From Acidovorax sp. GBBC 1281 (GTDB lineage Bacteria; Pseudomonadota; Gammaproteobacteria; Burkholderiales; Burkholderiaceae_C), in contig NZ_CP097269.1 in assembly GCF_028473645.1 (NCBI RefSeq), forward strand, positions 2,002,001-2,066,000: a stretch of DNA of 64,000 bases, given 5' to 3'. This document shows positions 50,379 to 58,974 of the stretch, piece after piece (the first letter of the stretch is position 1; every line of letters starts with the position of its first letter). The notes beneath the pieces are model-generated. The model was given only the letters and a program-made list of their open reading frames with translations. It made no database searches and was not told where the DNA came from. The translations under genes and the position numbers were made by a program.

Positions 50379-51455
50379 ATGCATACCGACGGGCCGCCCC
50401 AGGGAGCGAGTGCCCCCTTGGGGGGCAGCGATTGGCACGCAGCGAACGGGCCGCGTGGCGGTGCGGTGCGCGCGCCGCGCACCCGCATCCAGCGGCGTCC
50501 GGTTCATGGCGTGCTGCTGCTCGACAAACCACTGGGCCTGTCGAGCAACGATGCCCTGCAGAAGGCCAAGTGGCTGCTGCGGGCAGAGAAGGCGGGCCAC
50601 ACCGGCACGCTCGATCCACTCGCCACGGGCGTGCTCCCGCTGTGCTTCGGCGCGGCGACCAAGTTCAGCCAGTTGCAGCTGGACGCCCCCAAGACCTACG
50701 AGGCCATCGCGCTGCTGGGGACGACGACCACCACCGGCGACGCGGAGGGCGAGGTGCTGGCGCAGCGCGAGGTCGATCCGGCGCAGCTCACGCCCGAGCG
50801 CCTGGCCGAGGTGCAACGCCAGTTCACGGGACCGATCCGCCAGGTGCCGCCCATGCACAGCGCGCTCAAGAAAGACGGCAAGGCGCTGTACGAGTACGCA
50901 CGCGCCGGCATTGCCGTGGAGCGCGAGGCGCGCGACGTGGTCATCCATGCATTGAAACTGGCTCCAGTACAAGAAACACTAGGGCGTTCTGCTATCAAAA
51001 TAATAGTTACCTGCAGCAAGGGCACCTACATCCGCACGCTGGGCGAGGACATCGGTGCCGCGCTCGGTTGCGGCGCGCACCTCACGTTCCTGCGGCGCAT
51101 CGACACCGGCGGGCTGGGCGTGGAGCGCTGCGTCACGCTCGCCGCGCTGGAGGCGATGGACGAGGGTGAGCGCATGGCCTGCGTGCACCCCGCCGAGATC
51201 CTGCTGGCACAGCATGTGCGTGTCACGCTGGACAGCGAGAATGCCGGGCGGTTCCTGTCCGGCGTGCGCCGCCGCGGCCCCTGGCCCGATGCGCCCGCGG
51301 TCGCGGTCTTCGGAGACGATCCCCATGCCCTGCTGGGCGTGGGCCACACCACTGCGGGTGAACTGGTGCCCGACCGGCTCCTGAGCCCCTTGGAAATTCA
51401 ACAGATTCTAGAAAGCACGCCGCAGGTAGAGCGCGGCATATTGGAAGCACTATGA
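50379..51455 (+). CDS. truB: tRNA pseudouridine(55) synthase TruB
   Basis: The 358-residue enzyme makes pseudouridine 55 in tRNA T-loops. The core starts at VHGVLLLDKPLGLSSNDALQ. The catalytic Asp lies in GHTGTLDPLATGVLPLCFG, and CSKGTYIRTLGEDIGAALGC is the second signature. The first 30 or so residues (MHTDGPPQGASAPLGGSDWH onward) come from a GC-rich repeat and are not part of the usual protein; GTG 50466 would start a 329-residue form. A palindromic repeat is read in frame just before CSKGTYIR. The TGA overlaps the typA ATG. Confidence 0.93.
   Translation: MHTDGPPQGASAPLGGSDWHAANGPRGGAVRAPRTRIQRRPVHGVLLLDKPLGLSSNDALQKAKWLLRAEKAGHTGTLDPLATGVLPLCFGAATKFSQLQLDAPKTYEAIALLGTTTTTGDAEGEVLAQREVDPAQLTPERLAEVQRQFTGPIRQVPPMHSALKKDGKALYEYARAGIAVEREARDVVIHALKLAPVQETLGRSAIKIIVTCSKGTYIRTLGEDIGAALGCGAHLTFLRRIDTGGLGVERCVTLAALEAMDEGERMACVHPAEILLAQHVRVTLDSENAGRFLSGVRRRGPWPDAPAVAVFGDDPHALLGVGHTTAGELVPDRLLSPLEIQQILESTPQVERGILEAL
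50385..50465 (+). repeat. GC-rich palindromic repeat at the truB start
   Basis: GGGCCGCCCCAGGGAGCGAG is followed by the hairpin GCCCCC-TTG-GGGGGC and then GCAGCGAT ... GCAGCGAACG. The composition and hairpin resemble GC-rich intergenic palindromes I associate with this bacterial family. Here the sequence is translated as the apparent TruB N-terminus if the first ATG is used. Confidence 0.5.
50952..51006 (+). repeat. Short interspersed palindromic repeat, in-frame copy inside truB
   Basis: TTGAAACTGGCTCCAG is followed by ACTAGGGC (50978-50985) and ends GCTATCAAAATAATAG. It shares GGCTCCAG and the AT-rich GCTAT end with the tmk copy, and ACTAGGGC with the hydratase-gene copy. It encodes the LAPVQETLGRSAIKII stretch before the TruB CSKGTYIR motif. 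Confidence 0.6.
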
Positions 51456-53272
51456 GCAAACAAATCCGCAATATCGCCATCATCGCGCACGTTGACCACG
51501 GCAAAACCACCATGGTCGACCAGCTGCTGCGCCAGTCCGGCACCTTCGCTGACCACGAAAAGGTCGTCGATACCGTGATGGACAACAACGCCATCGAAAA
51601 AGAGCGTGGCATCACCATCCTGGCCAAGAACTGCGCCGTGAGCTGGGAAGGCACGCACATCAACATCGTCGACACCCCGGGCCACGCGGACTTCGGCGGC
51701 GAAGTGGAACGTGCCCTGTCCATGGTGGACAGCGTGGTGCTGCTGATCGACGCGCAAGAGGGCCCCATGCCCCAGACGCGTTTCGTGACCAAGAAGGCCC
51801 TGGCCCTGGGCCTGCGCCCGATCCTGGTCGTGAACAAGGTGGACAAGCCCGGTGCCAACCCCGACAAGGTGGTGAACGCCGCGTTCGACCTGTTCGACAA
51901 GCTGGGCGCGACCGACGAGCAGCTCGACTTCCCCGTGGTGTATGCCTCGGGCATCAATGGCTGGTCCTCGCTGGAAGAAGGCGCTCCCGGCGAGCAGTGG
52001 GGCCCCGACATGTCGGCCCTGTTCAACACCATCCTCAAGCACGTGCCCCCGAACTCGGGTGATCCGACCGCTCCGCTGCAACTGCAGATCTCGGCGCTCG
52101 ATTTCTCCACCTTCGTGGGCCGCATCGGCGTGGGCCGCATCAGCCAGGGCACTGTGAAGCCCGGCCAGGACGTGCTGGTGATGGAAGGCCCCGAGGGCAA
52201 GAGCGTCAAGGGCCGCATCAACCAGGTGCTGACCTTCCAGGGCCTGGACCGCATGCAGACGCCCCTGGCCGGCCCGGGCGACATCGTGCTGATCAACGGC
52301 ATCGAGGACATCGGCATCGGCGTGACCGTGACCGACCCCTCCAACCCCGCACCGCTGCCCATGCTCAAGGTGGACGAGCCCACGCTGACCATGAACTTCT
52401 GCGTGAACACCTCGCCCCTGGCCGGCCGCGAAGGCAAGTTCGTGACCAGCCGCCAGATCTGGGACCGCCTGCAAAAGGAACTGCAGCACAACGTGGCCCT
52501 GCGCGTGAAGGAAACCGACGAAGAAGGCATCTTCGAGGTGATGGGTCGTGGCGAACTGCACTTGACCATCCTGCTGGAAAACATGCGCCGCGAAGGCTAT
52601 GAACTGGCCGTGTCCAAGCCGCGCGTGGTGTTCCGCGACATCAACGGCGAAAAGCACGAGCCGATCGAGCTGGTGACGGCCGACATCGAAGAAACCCACC
52701 AGGGCGGCGTGATGCAGGCCCTGGGCGAGCGCAAGGGCGAACTGGTGAACATGGAGTCGGACGGCCGTGGCCGCGTGCGCCTGGAGTACCGCATTCCGGC
52801 CCGTGGCCTGATCGGTTTCACCAACGAATTCCTGAACCTGACGCGCGGCTCGGGCCTGATCTCCAACATCTTCGACAGCTACGAACCGCACAAGGGCGCC
52901 ATCGGCGGCCGCAAGAACGGCGTGCTGATCTCCATGGACGACGGTGAAATCTTCACCTACGCCCTGGGCAAGCTGGACGACCGCGGCCGCATGTTCGTGA
53001 AGGCGAACGACCCGGTGTACGAAGGCATGATCGTCGGCATCCACAGCCGCGACAACGACCTGATCGTGAACGCCACGCGCACCAAGCAGCTGACCAACTT
53101 CCGCGTCTCCGGCAAGGAAGACGCGATCAAGATCACGCCCCCGATCGACCTCACGCTGGAATACGGCGTGGAGTTCATCGAGGACGACGAACTGGTCGAG
53201 ATCACGCCCAAGAGCGTGCGCCTGCGCAAGCGCTTCCTGACGGAAAACGAGCGCAAGCGCGCCGGCCGCTGA
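51452..53272 (+). CDS. typA: Ribosome-associated GTPase TypA/BipA
   Basis: The 606-residue translational GTPase has the G1 motif IIAHVDHGKTTMVDQLL near residues 10-26, ERGITILAKN (switch I), DTPGHADFGGEVER (G3) and VVNKVDKPGANPDKV (G4). EF-G-like beta-barrel and alpha/beta domains and the BipA-specific C-terminus follow. It supports 50S assembly and stress or cold adaptation. Its ATG overlaps the truB stop and a terminator follows, so it is the last gene of the rimP operon. Confidence 0.96.
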   Translation: MSKQIRNIAIIAHVDHGKTTMVDQLLRQSGTFADHEKVVDTVMDNNAIEKERGITILAKNCAVSWEGTHINIVDTPGHADFGGEVERALSMVDSVVLLIDAQEGPMPQTRFVTKKALALGLRPILVVNKVDKPGANPDKVVNAAFDLFDKLGATDEQLDFPVVYASGINGWSSLEEGAPGEQWGPDMSALFNTILKHVPPNSGDPTAPLQLQISALDFSTFVGRIGVGRISQGTVKPGQDVLVMEGPEGKSVKGRINQVLTFQGLDRMQTPLAGPGDIVLINGIEDIGIGVTVTDPSNPAPLPMLKVDEPTLTMNFCVNTSPLAGREGKFVTSRQIWDRLQKELQHNVALRVKETDEEGIFEVMGRGELHLTILLENMRREGYELAVSKPRVVFRDINGEKHEPIELVTADIEETHQGGVMQALGERKGELVNMESDGRGRVRLEYRIPARGLIGFTNEFLNLTRGSGLISNIFDSYEPHKGAIGGRKNGVLISMDDGEIFTYALGKLDDRGRMFVKANDPVYEGMIVGIHSRDNDLIVNATRTKQLTNFRVSGKEDAIKITPPIDLTLEYGVEFIEDDELVEITPKSVRLRKRFLTENERKRAGR

Positions 53273-53316
53273 TCGGTGAGTGTGAGGGGGTTTCGATCCC
53301 CTTCGCTGGCTTCGAG

Positions 53317-53346
53317 AAAGGCACCGCGAGGTGCCTTTTTCTTTTT
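53317..53346 (+). terminator. Intrinsic terminator after typA
   Basis: Arms AAAGGCACC (53317-53325) and GGTGCCTTT (53330-53338) with loop GCGA, followed by TTTTTCTTTTT. It ends the rimP-typA operon. Confidence 0.9.
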
Positions 53347-53382
53347 CCGTGCTCTTCCTGAGGTGCTCCGGCGTTCAGGCGC

Positions 53383-55143
53383 TCAGGCGGGCAGGGCGGT
53401 CTCCCCGGCTGGGGCGCCCTGCCCGGGCAGGTTGGAAGTGGCGATCGCCTGCGGTGCGTGGCTCGGTGCCAGCACGCATTCGCGGGCATGGAAGTCGGCC
53501 AGCGCGTCCCGGTGGCCCACGCTGATGACCGTGGCGGCAGGCAGGCGCTCGGCCAGCAGCGTGTAGAGCATGCGCTCGGCCGCCGGGTCCAGCGCGCTGG
53601 TGGCCTCGTCCAGCAGCACCCATTCGGGTTGCTGCAGCAGCACGCGCGCGAAGGCCAGGCGCTGCTGCTCGCCGGGCGACAGGCGCTGGGCCCAGGGCGC
53701 CACCTCGCCGAGCAGGCCGCTGAACGGCGCAAGCCCCACCGCCTGCAGTGCCTCGCGCACCTGCGCTTCGGGGTGTTCGCCGGCCGTGTCCGGGTAGGCG
53801 AGCGCATCGGCCAGGCTCCCCATCGGCAGGTAGCTGCGCTGCGGCACGAAGAGCATCCGCGCGCGCGGCCGCTCGATGGTGCCGCTGCCGAAGTCCCACA
53901 GGCCGGCCAGCGCGCGCAGCAGGGTGCTTTTTCCCGCTCCGGAGGGGCCCCGCAGCAGCCAGCGCTCGCCGGGCGCGATGCGCAGGTCGGGCACGCTAAG
54001 CAGCGTGGCGCCGCTGGGCAGGGCCAGTTGCAGGCCGTGCGTCGCCAGCACGGAGCCGTCCCCGGCTCGCCACTGGATTCCTTCGGACGGCGTGGCAGGC
54101 ACGGTGGCGAGCACGTCGCGCAGCTCGGCCAGCCGGTTCACCGTGGCGCGCCATTCCGCCAGCGTGCCGTAGCTGTTGATGAACCAGGACATCGCCCCGC
54201 TCACCGTGTCGAAGGCCCGGCTGATCTGCATCAGCACTCCGAAGCTGTAGGCGCCCGCGAAGTAGCGTGGCGCTGCCAGCGCGAGCGGCAGCACCACGGC
54301 CACCTGCGCGTACAGCGAGTTCACCAGCGTGAGGCGCTTGGTGTAGCGCATCACCATCCGCCAGTTGTCCTGGATGCGGCCGAACAGGGTGGCGGAGTGG
54401 GCGGCTTCGGCCCGTGCGCCGTCGTACAGCGCAATGGGCTCCGCGTTTTCGCGCACCCGCACCAGGCCGAAGCGGAAGTGCGCCTCCACCTGCTGCTGGC
54501 GGTAGTTCACGGCCACGAGTCGGTGGCCGAAGGCCTGCATGGCGACCGAGCCCACCACGGCATAGGCCGCTGCGGCCCAGACCATGTAGCCTGGAATGGT
54601 GGCGCTGTAGCCTGCCACATGCACCAGCAGCGGCCCGCCCACCGACCAGAGGATCACAACGAACGAACCAAGGGTGACCACCGTGGACAGCAGGTCCAGC
54701 GTCAGCGCGAGGGTGGTGGTGGCCAGGCTGCTGAGGTCATCGGCGATGCGCTGGTCCGGGTTGTCGGCCAGCCGGTCGCGCTCGATGCGGTAGAACGCGT
54801 TGCCGTGCAGCCACCGCTGCAGGTAGTCGGTCGTGAGCCACCGGCGCCAGCGAAAGCCGAGCATCTGCTTGAAGTACAGCGCATACACGGCCAGGACGAT
54901 GTAGGCCAGCGCCAGCCCGGTGAACAGCAGCAGCAGGGGCCCGAAACGGGCAGTGTCCCGCGCCTCCAGGGCGTTGAAGAAGTCCGCGCTCCAGGCGTTG
55001 ATGCGCACGTTGATGTACACGATGCCCAGGTTCATCGCCACGATCAGTGCCAGCAGGCCCCGCGCGGGCCAGCGCTCCTGCGAGAACCAGTAGGGGCGGA
55101 TCAGTGACCAGGCGGACGTCTTGGCAAGCGGGGGATGGGGCAT
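53383..55143 (-). CDS. SbmA/BacA-like ABC transporter, fused permease and ATPase (YddA type)
   Basis: The 586-residue half-transporter has an ABC_membrane_2 region (residues about 20-330; FNALEARDTARFGPLLLLFT, LADNPDQRIADDLSSLATTT) and an ATPase domain with Walker A GPSGAGKSTLLRALAGLW, signature LSPGEQQRLAFARVLLQQ and Walker B WVLLDEATSALD. The signature is LSPGE, as in the YddA/ABCD-like group, instead of LSGGQ. Relatives move peptides, cobalamin or fatty acyl compounds; the substrate cannot be told. It converges with typA. Confidence 0.88.
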   Translation of the reverse strand: MPHPPLAKTSAWSLIRPYWFSQERWPARGLLALIVAMNLGIVYINVRINAWSADFFNALEARDTARFGPLLLLFTGLALAYIVLAVYALYFKQMLGFRWRRWLTTDYLQRWLHGNAFYRIERDRLADNPDQRIADDLSSLATTTLALTLDLLSTVVTLGSFVVILWSVGGPLLVHVAGYSATIPGYMVWAAAAYAVVGSVAMQAFGHRLVAVNYRQQQVEAHFRFGLVRVRENAEPIALYDGARAEAAHSATLFGRIQDNWRMVMRYTKRLTLVNSLYAQVAVVLPLALAAPRYFAGAYSFGVLMQISRAFDTVSGAMSWFINSYGTLAEWRATVNRLAELRDVLATVPATPSEGIQWRAGDGSVLATHGLQLALPSGATLLSVPDLRIAPGERWLLRGPSGAGKSTLLRALAGLWDFGSGTIERPRARMLFVPQRSYLPMGSLADALAYPDTAGEHPEAQVREALQAVGLAPFSGLLGEVAPWAQRLSPGEQQRLAFARVLLQQPEWVLLDEATSALDPAAERMLYTLLAERLPAATVISVGHRDALADFHARECVLAPSHAPQAIATSNLPGQGAPAGETALPA

Positions 55144-55382
55144 CGAGGGAGCGATCGTCGTGGGGGGATGTCCAGTGTGCCGCGCGCGCCGGGCGGCTGG
55201 CTTAGCCGGGCCTTAAACGCGCTCCCGTGCATCGCTGCGTGCGCTGTGGCGTGCGTGGGGCCGGCACCTGTCCACCGCCTGACATTCGCTGAGCGCCACA
55301 GGCCCTAAGATTCCGCCCAGGCCGGCCGCCAGCGTGCGAGCGGGTCTTTCAGGCAGTGAACCGATTGAAAAAAGGAACAGCG

Positions 55383-56486
55383 ATGACGGAGACGACGACG
55401 GCAGCGGCCGCAGAGGTTTTGGCCCAGGTGCGCGGGCAGGTGGGGTTCATCACCCTCAACCGCCCCCGGGCACTGAATGCGCTGTCGCTGGGCATGGTGC
55501 GCGCGCTCATGGAGACCCTGCTGGCATGGCAGGACGACGAGCGCATCCTGGCGGTGGCCATTCGCGGCAGCAACAAGGAAGGCCCGTTCGGGGCCTTCTG
55601 CGCGGGCGGCGACATCCGCTTTCTGCACCAGGCGGGCAGCCAGGGCGATCCGAGGCTGGAGGATTTCTTCACCGAGGAATACGCGCTCAACCACCTGATC
55701 CACCACTACGGCAAGCCCTACATCGCGTTCATGGACGGCATCGTGATGGGCGGCGGCATGGGCATCAGCCAGGGGGCCAGCCTGCGCATCGTGACCGAGC
55801 GCACGAAGATGGCCATGCCCGAGACGGCCATCGGCCTGTTTCCGGACGTGGGGGGCGGCTATTTCCTGTCGCGTTGCCCGGGACACGCCGGCGAATGGCT
55901 GGGCCTGACGGGTGACACCATCGGCGCAGGCGATGCGGTGGCGCTGGGCCTGGCCGACGGCTGCCTGCCGTCCGATCGGCAGGCGGCGGTCTGGGATGCG
56001 CTGGGCACGGAGTCCTTCACCGACGCAGCGGCGGTGCAGGCATCGATTGCTACTAAATTTGTAGCACAAGAGGCAATGAGTACTAGGGCATCGGCCGAAA
56101 TCGATCGATATTTCGCGTTGGACAGCGTCCAGGCCATCATGGCGGCCCTGGAGGCCGCCGGCACCGATTGGGCCCGCACCACGGCAGCCACCTTGCGCAA
56201 GCGCTCGCCGCTCATGCTGCACATGGTGCTGGAGCAGATCCGCCGCGCCCGCGGCATGGATCTGGCGGCCGATCTGCGCATGGAGCGCGACATGGTGCGC
56301 CACTGCTTTTTCCTGCGGCCCGGCCAGAGCGAAACGGTCGAAGGCATCCGGGCCCTGGCGGTGGACAAGGACCACACGCCGCGCTGGAGCCCGGCGCGCA
56401 TCGAGGACGTAACGCCGGAGATGGTGGCGCCGTTCTTCCAGAGCCCGTGGCCGGCCCATGCCCACCCGCTGGCCGCGCTGCGCTGA
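55383..56486 (+). CDS. Enoyl-CoA hydratase/isomerase family protein (3-hydroxyisobutyryl-CoA hydrolase-like)
   Basis: The 367-residue protein has the crotonase fold with the ECH_2 layout: VGFITLNRPRALNALSLGMV, the oxyanion segment FCAGGDIRFLHQ, GIVMGGGMGISQGASLRIVT, and the acid/base region MAMPETAIGLFPDVGGGYFL. This pattern points to 3-hydroxyisobutyryl-CoA hydrolase (valine degradation) or a close relative. Residues about 222-237 (IATKFVAQEAMSTRAS) are encoded by a palindromic repeat inserted in frame between the core and the C-terminal domain. AGGA before ATG 55383 supports this start. Confidence 0.87.
   Translation: MTETTTAAAAEVLAQVRGQVGFITLNRPRALNALSLGMVRALMETLLAWQDDERILAVAIRGSNKEGPFGAFCAGGDIRFLHQAGSQGDPRLEDFFTEEYALNHLIHHYGKPYIAFMDGIVMGGGMGISQGASLRIVTERTKMAMPETAIGLFPDVGGGYFLSRCPGHAGEWLGLTGDTIGAGDAVALGLADGCLPSDRQAAVWDALGTESFTDAAAVQASIATKFVAQEAMSTRASAEIDRYFALDSVQAIMAALEAAGTDWARTTAATLRKRSPLMLHMVLEQIRRARGMDLAADLRMERDMVRHCFFLRPGQSETVEGIRALAVDKDHTPRWSPARIEDVTPEMVAPFFQSPWPAHAHPLAALR
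56046..56094 (-). repeat. Short interspersed palindromic repeat, in-frame copy inside the hydratase-family gene
   Basis: The AT-rich palindrome ATTGCTACTAAATTTGTAGC is followed by AGAGGCAATGA, ACTAGGGCATCGG. Its reverse complement equals the copy at 40601-40649 at 41 of 49 positions. The surrounding gene is strongly GC-rich, so the AT-rich patch stands out, but the frame is maintained. Confidence 0.82.
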
Positions 56487-56495
56487 GCGCGGCCA

Positions 56496-57320
56496 TCACA
56501 ACTGCGGATGCACCGCCGTCGCCAGCCCCAGCAGGGCGGCGCGCGGCAGGGCGCCGCTGAGCGCGTAGCCGAAACCACCATCCGTCCAGTAAAAGCAGGG
56601 CACCGGGCCGTCCGCATCGAAGCGGAAGGCCGTGTCGGCCGCACCGGGCTGGCCCGCCGCCAAGGCGCCGAGGTACAGGGTGACGCGCTCTCCGGCGGCG
56701 TTCTGGTACATGAACTGGGCCCGTGCGCCCGTGTCACCTGGCAGCAGCCGCCCGCCCACCAGCTCGTACCCCTGGGCCGCCAGCACGGGAATCCTGAGCG
56801 GCCGCCCGAGCCGCTTGGACAGCCACTGCACCAGATGCTCCTGCTGGGCGGCGGCCACCTCCACGGGGTGCCGCTGCTCCGGCTGGTACACCGCGTGCGC
56901 CACGGAGGCCTGTTGTGCGAATCGGCGGGCGACGGCGGGTGCGGCATCGGCCATGCGGCCGGCGGCCTGGCCGCGGTGGTCGGTGGGCCATTGCCCGTGC
57001 ACGGTCCAGCCCAGGCCGAAGGCGAGGAGCAGCGAGGCGGCCATGCCGCCCAGGCGCCACCAGCGGGCAGCGCGCTCCCGCACGGCCTCCAGGCGGTCGG
57101 CCGCGCGCCGCAGGCTGTCCGGCACCGGGGCCGCATCCCAGGCAGCGTGCAGGGCCTGCAATTGCGCGCGCTGGGCCTGCCAAGCCGCTGCGGTGGCCTG
57201 GGTCTCGGCATCGCGGGCGAGGCGGGCGCGCAAGGCCTCGGCCTGCGCGGCCGAAAGCCGCCCGTCGGTCAGGGCGTGCAATGCGTCCTCGGAAATGGGG
57301 GTGTCGTCGTGGGAGGCCAT
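56496..57320 (-). CDS. Anti-sigma factor (membrane-anchored)
   Basis: The 274-residue protein has a cytoplasmic N-terminal domain (LHALTDGRLSAAQAEALRAR), one membrane helix (GGMAASLLLAFGLGWTVHG, residues about 91-109) and a periplasmic domain ending in GGFGYALSGALPRAALLGLA. The zinc-binding HxxxCxxC of ZAS anti-sigmas is not visible. It is encoded 7 bases after the ECF sigma gene, the classic arrangement. It should hold that sigma factor at the membrane until an envelope signal releases it. Confidence 0.87.
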   Translation of the reverse strand: MASHDDTPISEDALHALTDGRLSAAQAEALRARLARDAETQATAAAWQAQRAQLQALHAAWDAAPVPDSLRRAADRLEAVRERAARWWRLGGMAASLLLAFGLGWTVHGQWPTDHRGQAAGRMADAAPAVARRFAQQASVAHAVYQPEQRHPVEVAAAQQEHLVQWLSKRLGRPLRIPVLAAQGYELVGGRLLPGDTGARAQFMYQNAAGERVTLYLGALAAGQPGAADTAFRFDADGPVPCFYWTDGGFGYALSGALPRAALLGLATAVHPQL

Positions 57321-57327
57321 GGGGTCC

Positions 57328-57849
57328 TCACTTCATGCGGCGCAGCGCGGGCGGGGCGTCACCGGGCGCCGGGCGCGCTGTGGCGGGCGCGTGCATCAGT
57401 TCGCGCAGCCGTGCCCGGGCGCGGGACAGGCGCGACATCACCGTGCCGACGGGGATCTGCAGCACGCGGGCTGTCTGCGCGTAGTCCATGTCTTCGAGCG
57501 TGACCAGCAGCAGCACCGCGCGCTGGTCGGAGGGCAGGCGCTGCAGGCAGCGATCGAGGTCGATGGCGTCGTCCGATGCGGGTGCGGGGGCCTGGAGGCT
57601 GTCCTGCACGGCCTCGATGTCCAGCAGCGGCAGGGCCGAAGCCGAGCGCTGCTGGTTCAGGTACAGGTGGTGCATCAGGGTGAAGAGCCAGGCCCGCAGA
57701 TCGCTGCCCGACCGCCAGAGCAGCCACTTGCGGCACGCGCGCTCCAGCGTGTCCTGCACCAGATCGTCCGCGGCCCAGGCATTGCCGGTCAGGGCCCGCG
57801 CATAGCGGCGCAGGCTGGGCAGGTGCTCGACGATCCGGTCCATGGCCAT
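57328..57849 (-). CDS. ECF-type RNA polymerase sigma factor
   Basis: The 173-residue protein has region 2 (LPSLRRYARALTGNAWAADD, LVQDTLERACRKW, LRAWLFTLMHHLYLNQQR) and region 4 (CLQRLPSDQRAVLLLVTLED, YAQTARVLQIPVGTVMSRLS, RARARLRELM), with the short linker typical of ECF sigmas. It lies between a lipoprotein gene (27 bases upstream) and its anti-sigma. A GGGAATAA-N14-GTGTTC motif upstream of the lipoprotein could be its own promoter. Confidence 0.93.
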   Translation of the reverse strand: MAMDRIVEHLPSLRRYARALTGNAWAADDLVQDTLERACRKWLLWRSGSDLRAWLFTLMHHLYLNQQRSASALPLLDIEAVQDSLQAPAPASDDAIDLDRCLQRLPSDQRAVLLLVTLEDMDYAQTARVLQIPVGTVMSRLSRARARLRELMHAPATARPAPGDAPPALRRMK

Positions 57850-57876
57850 GGGGGCGGGCGCTGGGCCGGTCCCGGA

Positions 57877-58260
57877 TCAGGGCTTGGCGGTGTGCCAGAC
57901 CTGGTTGACGCCGTCGCCGGTGCGATCGCCTGGCTTGGCGTCCTTGGCCCAGTAGTACAGCGGCTTGCCCTTGTAGGCCAGCTGGCTGCTGCCGTCATCG
58001 CGGCGCACCACGCTGTAGTCGCCGGTCGGGGTGGCATTGCCGGCCATCAGCGGCGGCCAGTTGGTGGCGCAGGGGCCGTTGCAGACCGATTTGCCGCTGC
58101 CCGTCGCATCGCGGTCGAAGGTGTAGAGGGTCATGCCGTTGGGGCCGGTCAGTGCGCCGTCCTTGGCCTGGACGCCAGCCGGCGCCGTCATCATGGAAGA
58201 GCAGCCGGCCAGCGCCAGTGCAAAGGCGGCGGTGGCCACGGAGGAAGCGATACGGATCAT
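57877..58260 (-). CDS. Lipoprotein with COG4315 repeats
   Basis: The 127-residue protein has a lipoprotein signal ending FALALAGC with the lipobox Cys near position 20. It is followed by the repeat family of secreted lipoproteins: GMTLYTFDRDATGSGKSVCN, GPCATNWPPLMAGNA and DGSSQLAYKGKPLYYWAKDA, GDRTGDGVNQVWH. These proteins are uncharacterised but are often encoded beside ECF sigma factors. It is the first gene of a three-gene operon with sigma and anti-sigma, suggesting it is a target or sensor of that system. ATG 58260 is followed directly by the signal. Confidence 0.86.
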   Translation of the reverse strand: MIRIASSVATAAFALALAGCSSMMTAPAGVQAKDGALTGPNGMTLYTFDRDATGSGKSVCNGPCATNWPPLMAGNATPTGDYSVVRRDDGSSQLAYKGKPLYYWAKDAKPGDRTGDGVNQVWHTAKP

Positions 58261-58316
58261 GGGTGTCTCCAGTCGATCGTGTGCGGGCGACGCGAAATGC
58301 GGCCCTGCACCTGGAT

Positions 58317-58344
58317 GAACACCGAAGGATGCGCTTTTATTCCC
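58317..58344 (-). promoter_or_regulatory. Possible ECF-sigma autoregulated promoter
   Basis: On the minus strand GGGAATAA (58344-58337) and GTGTTC (58322-58317) are 14 bases apart and lie 57-84 bases before the lipoprotein start. This bipartite motif is unlike a sigma-70 promoter and is in the right place to serve the lipoprotein-sigma-anti-sigma operon. Assignment to this sigma factor is inference. Confidence 0.4.
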
Positions 58345-58360
58345 TGCGCCGCCGAACAAA

Positions 58361-58834
58361 TTACCGGTGGCGGCTTTTCATGGCGCGCTCGACCTCGCGC
58401 TTGCCTTCACGGTCCTTGATGGTGTCGCGCTTGTCGTGCTCTGCCTTGCCCTTGGCCAGCGCGAAATCGCACTTCACCAGGCCATCCTTCCAATGCAGGT
58501 TGAGCGGCACCAGCGTGTACCCCTTTTGCTCAACCTTGTTGATCAGGCGGTCGATCTCCTGCCGGTGCAGCAGCAGTTTCTTGGTGCGCGCCGCCTCGGG
58601 GCTGACGTGGGTCGAGGCGGTCTTGAGTGCGTTGATCTGGCAGCCGATCAGGAACAGCTCGCCTTCGCGGATCACGACGTAGCCGTCGGTCAGTTGCACC
58701 TTGCCTTCGCGCAGTGCCTTGACCTCCCAGCCGTGCAGCACCATGCCGGCTTCGTAGCGTTCCTCGAAGAAGTAGTTGTAGGCTGCCTTTTTGTTGTCGG
58801 CGATGCGGGACTGTGTTTCGGGTTTTTTGGCCAT
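58361..58834 (-). CDS. smpB: SsrA-binding protein SmpB
   Basis: The 157-residue partner of tmRNA in ribosome rescue. Landmarks are [59 protein letters not shown] and the basic tail [20 protein letters not shown], which enters the mRNA channel. It is divergent from ratA. The tmRNA gene itself is not in this window. Confidence 0.96.
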   Translation of the reverse strand: MAKKPETQSRIADNKKAAYNYFFEERYEAGMVLHGWEVKALREGKVQLTDGYVVIREGELFLIGCQINALKTASTHVSPEAARTKKLLLHRQEIDRLINKVEQKGYTLVPLNLHWKDGLVKCDFALAKGKAEHDKRDTIKDREGKREVERAMKSRHR

Positions 58835-58974
58835 GGGTTATAGGTGCGGCGCAAACCGGGAGATGAAAGCCCTCCCTACAATCGTTGTCGTCTCGCTTCC
58901 AAGATTTTAGGCCCACGCGCTCCAGGCCCTCCGTAGGGCATCCGGCCCTTTGCCCTGGGCGCCTTGCTTCATCC

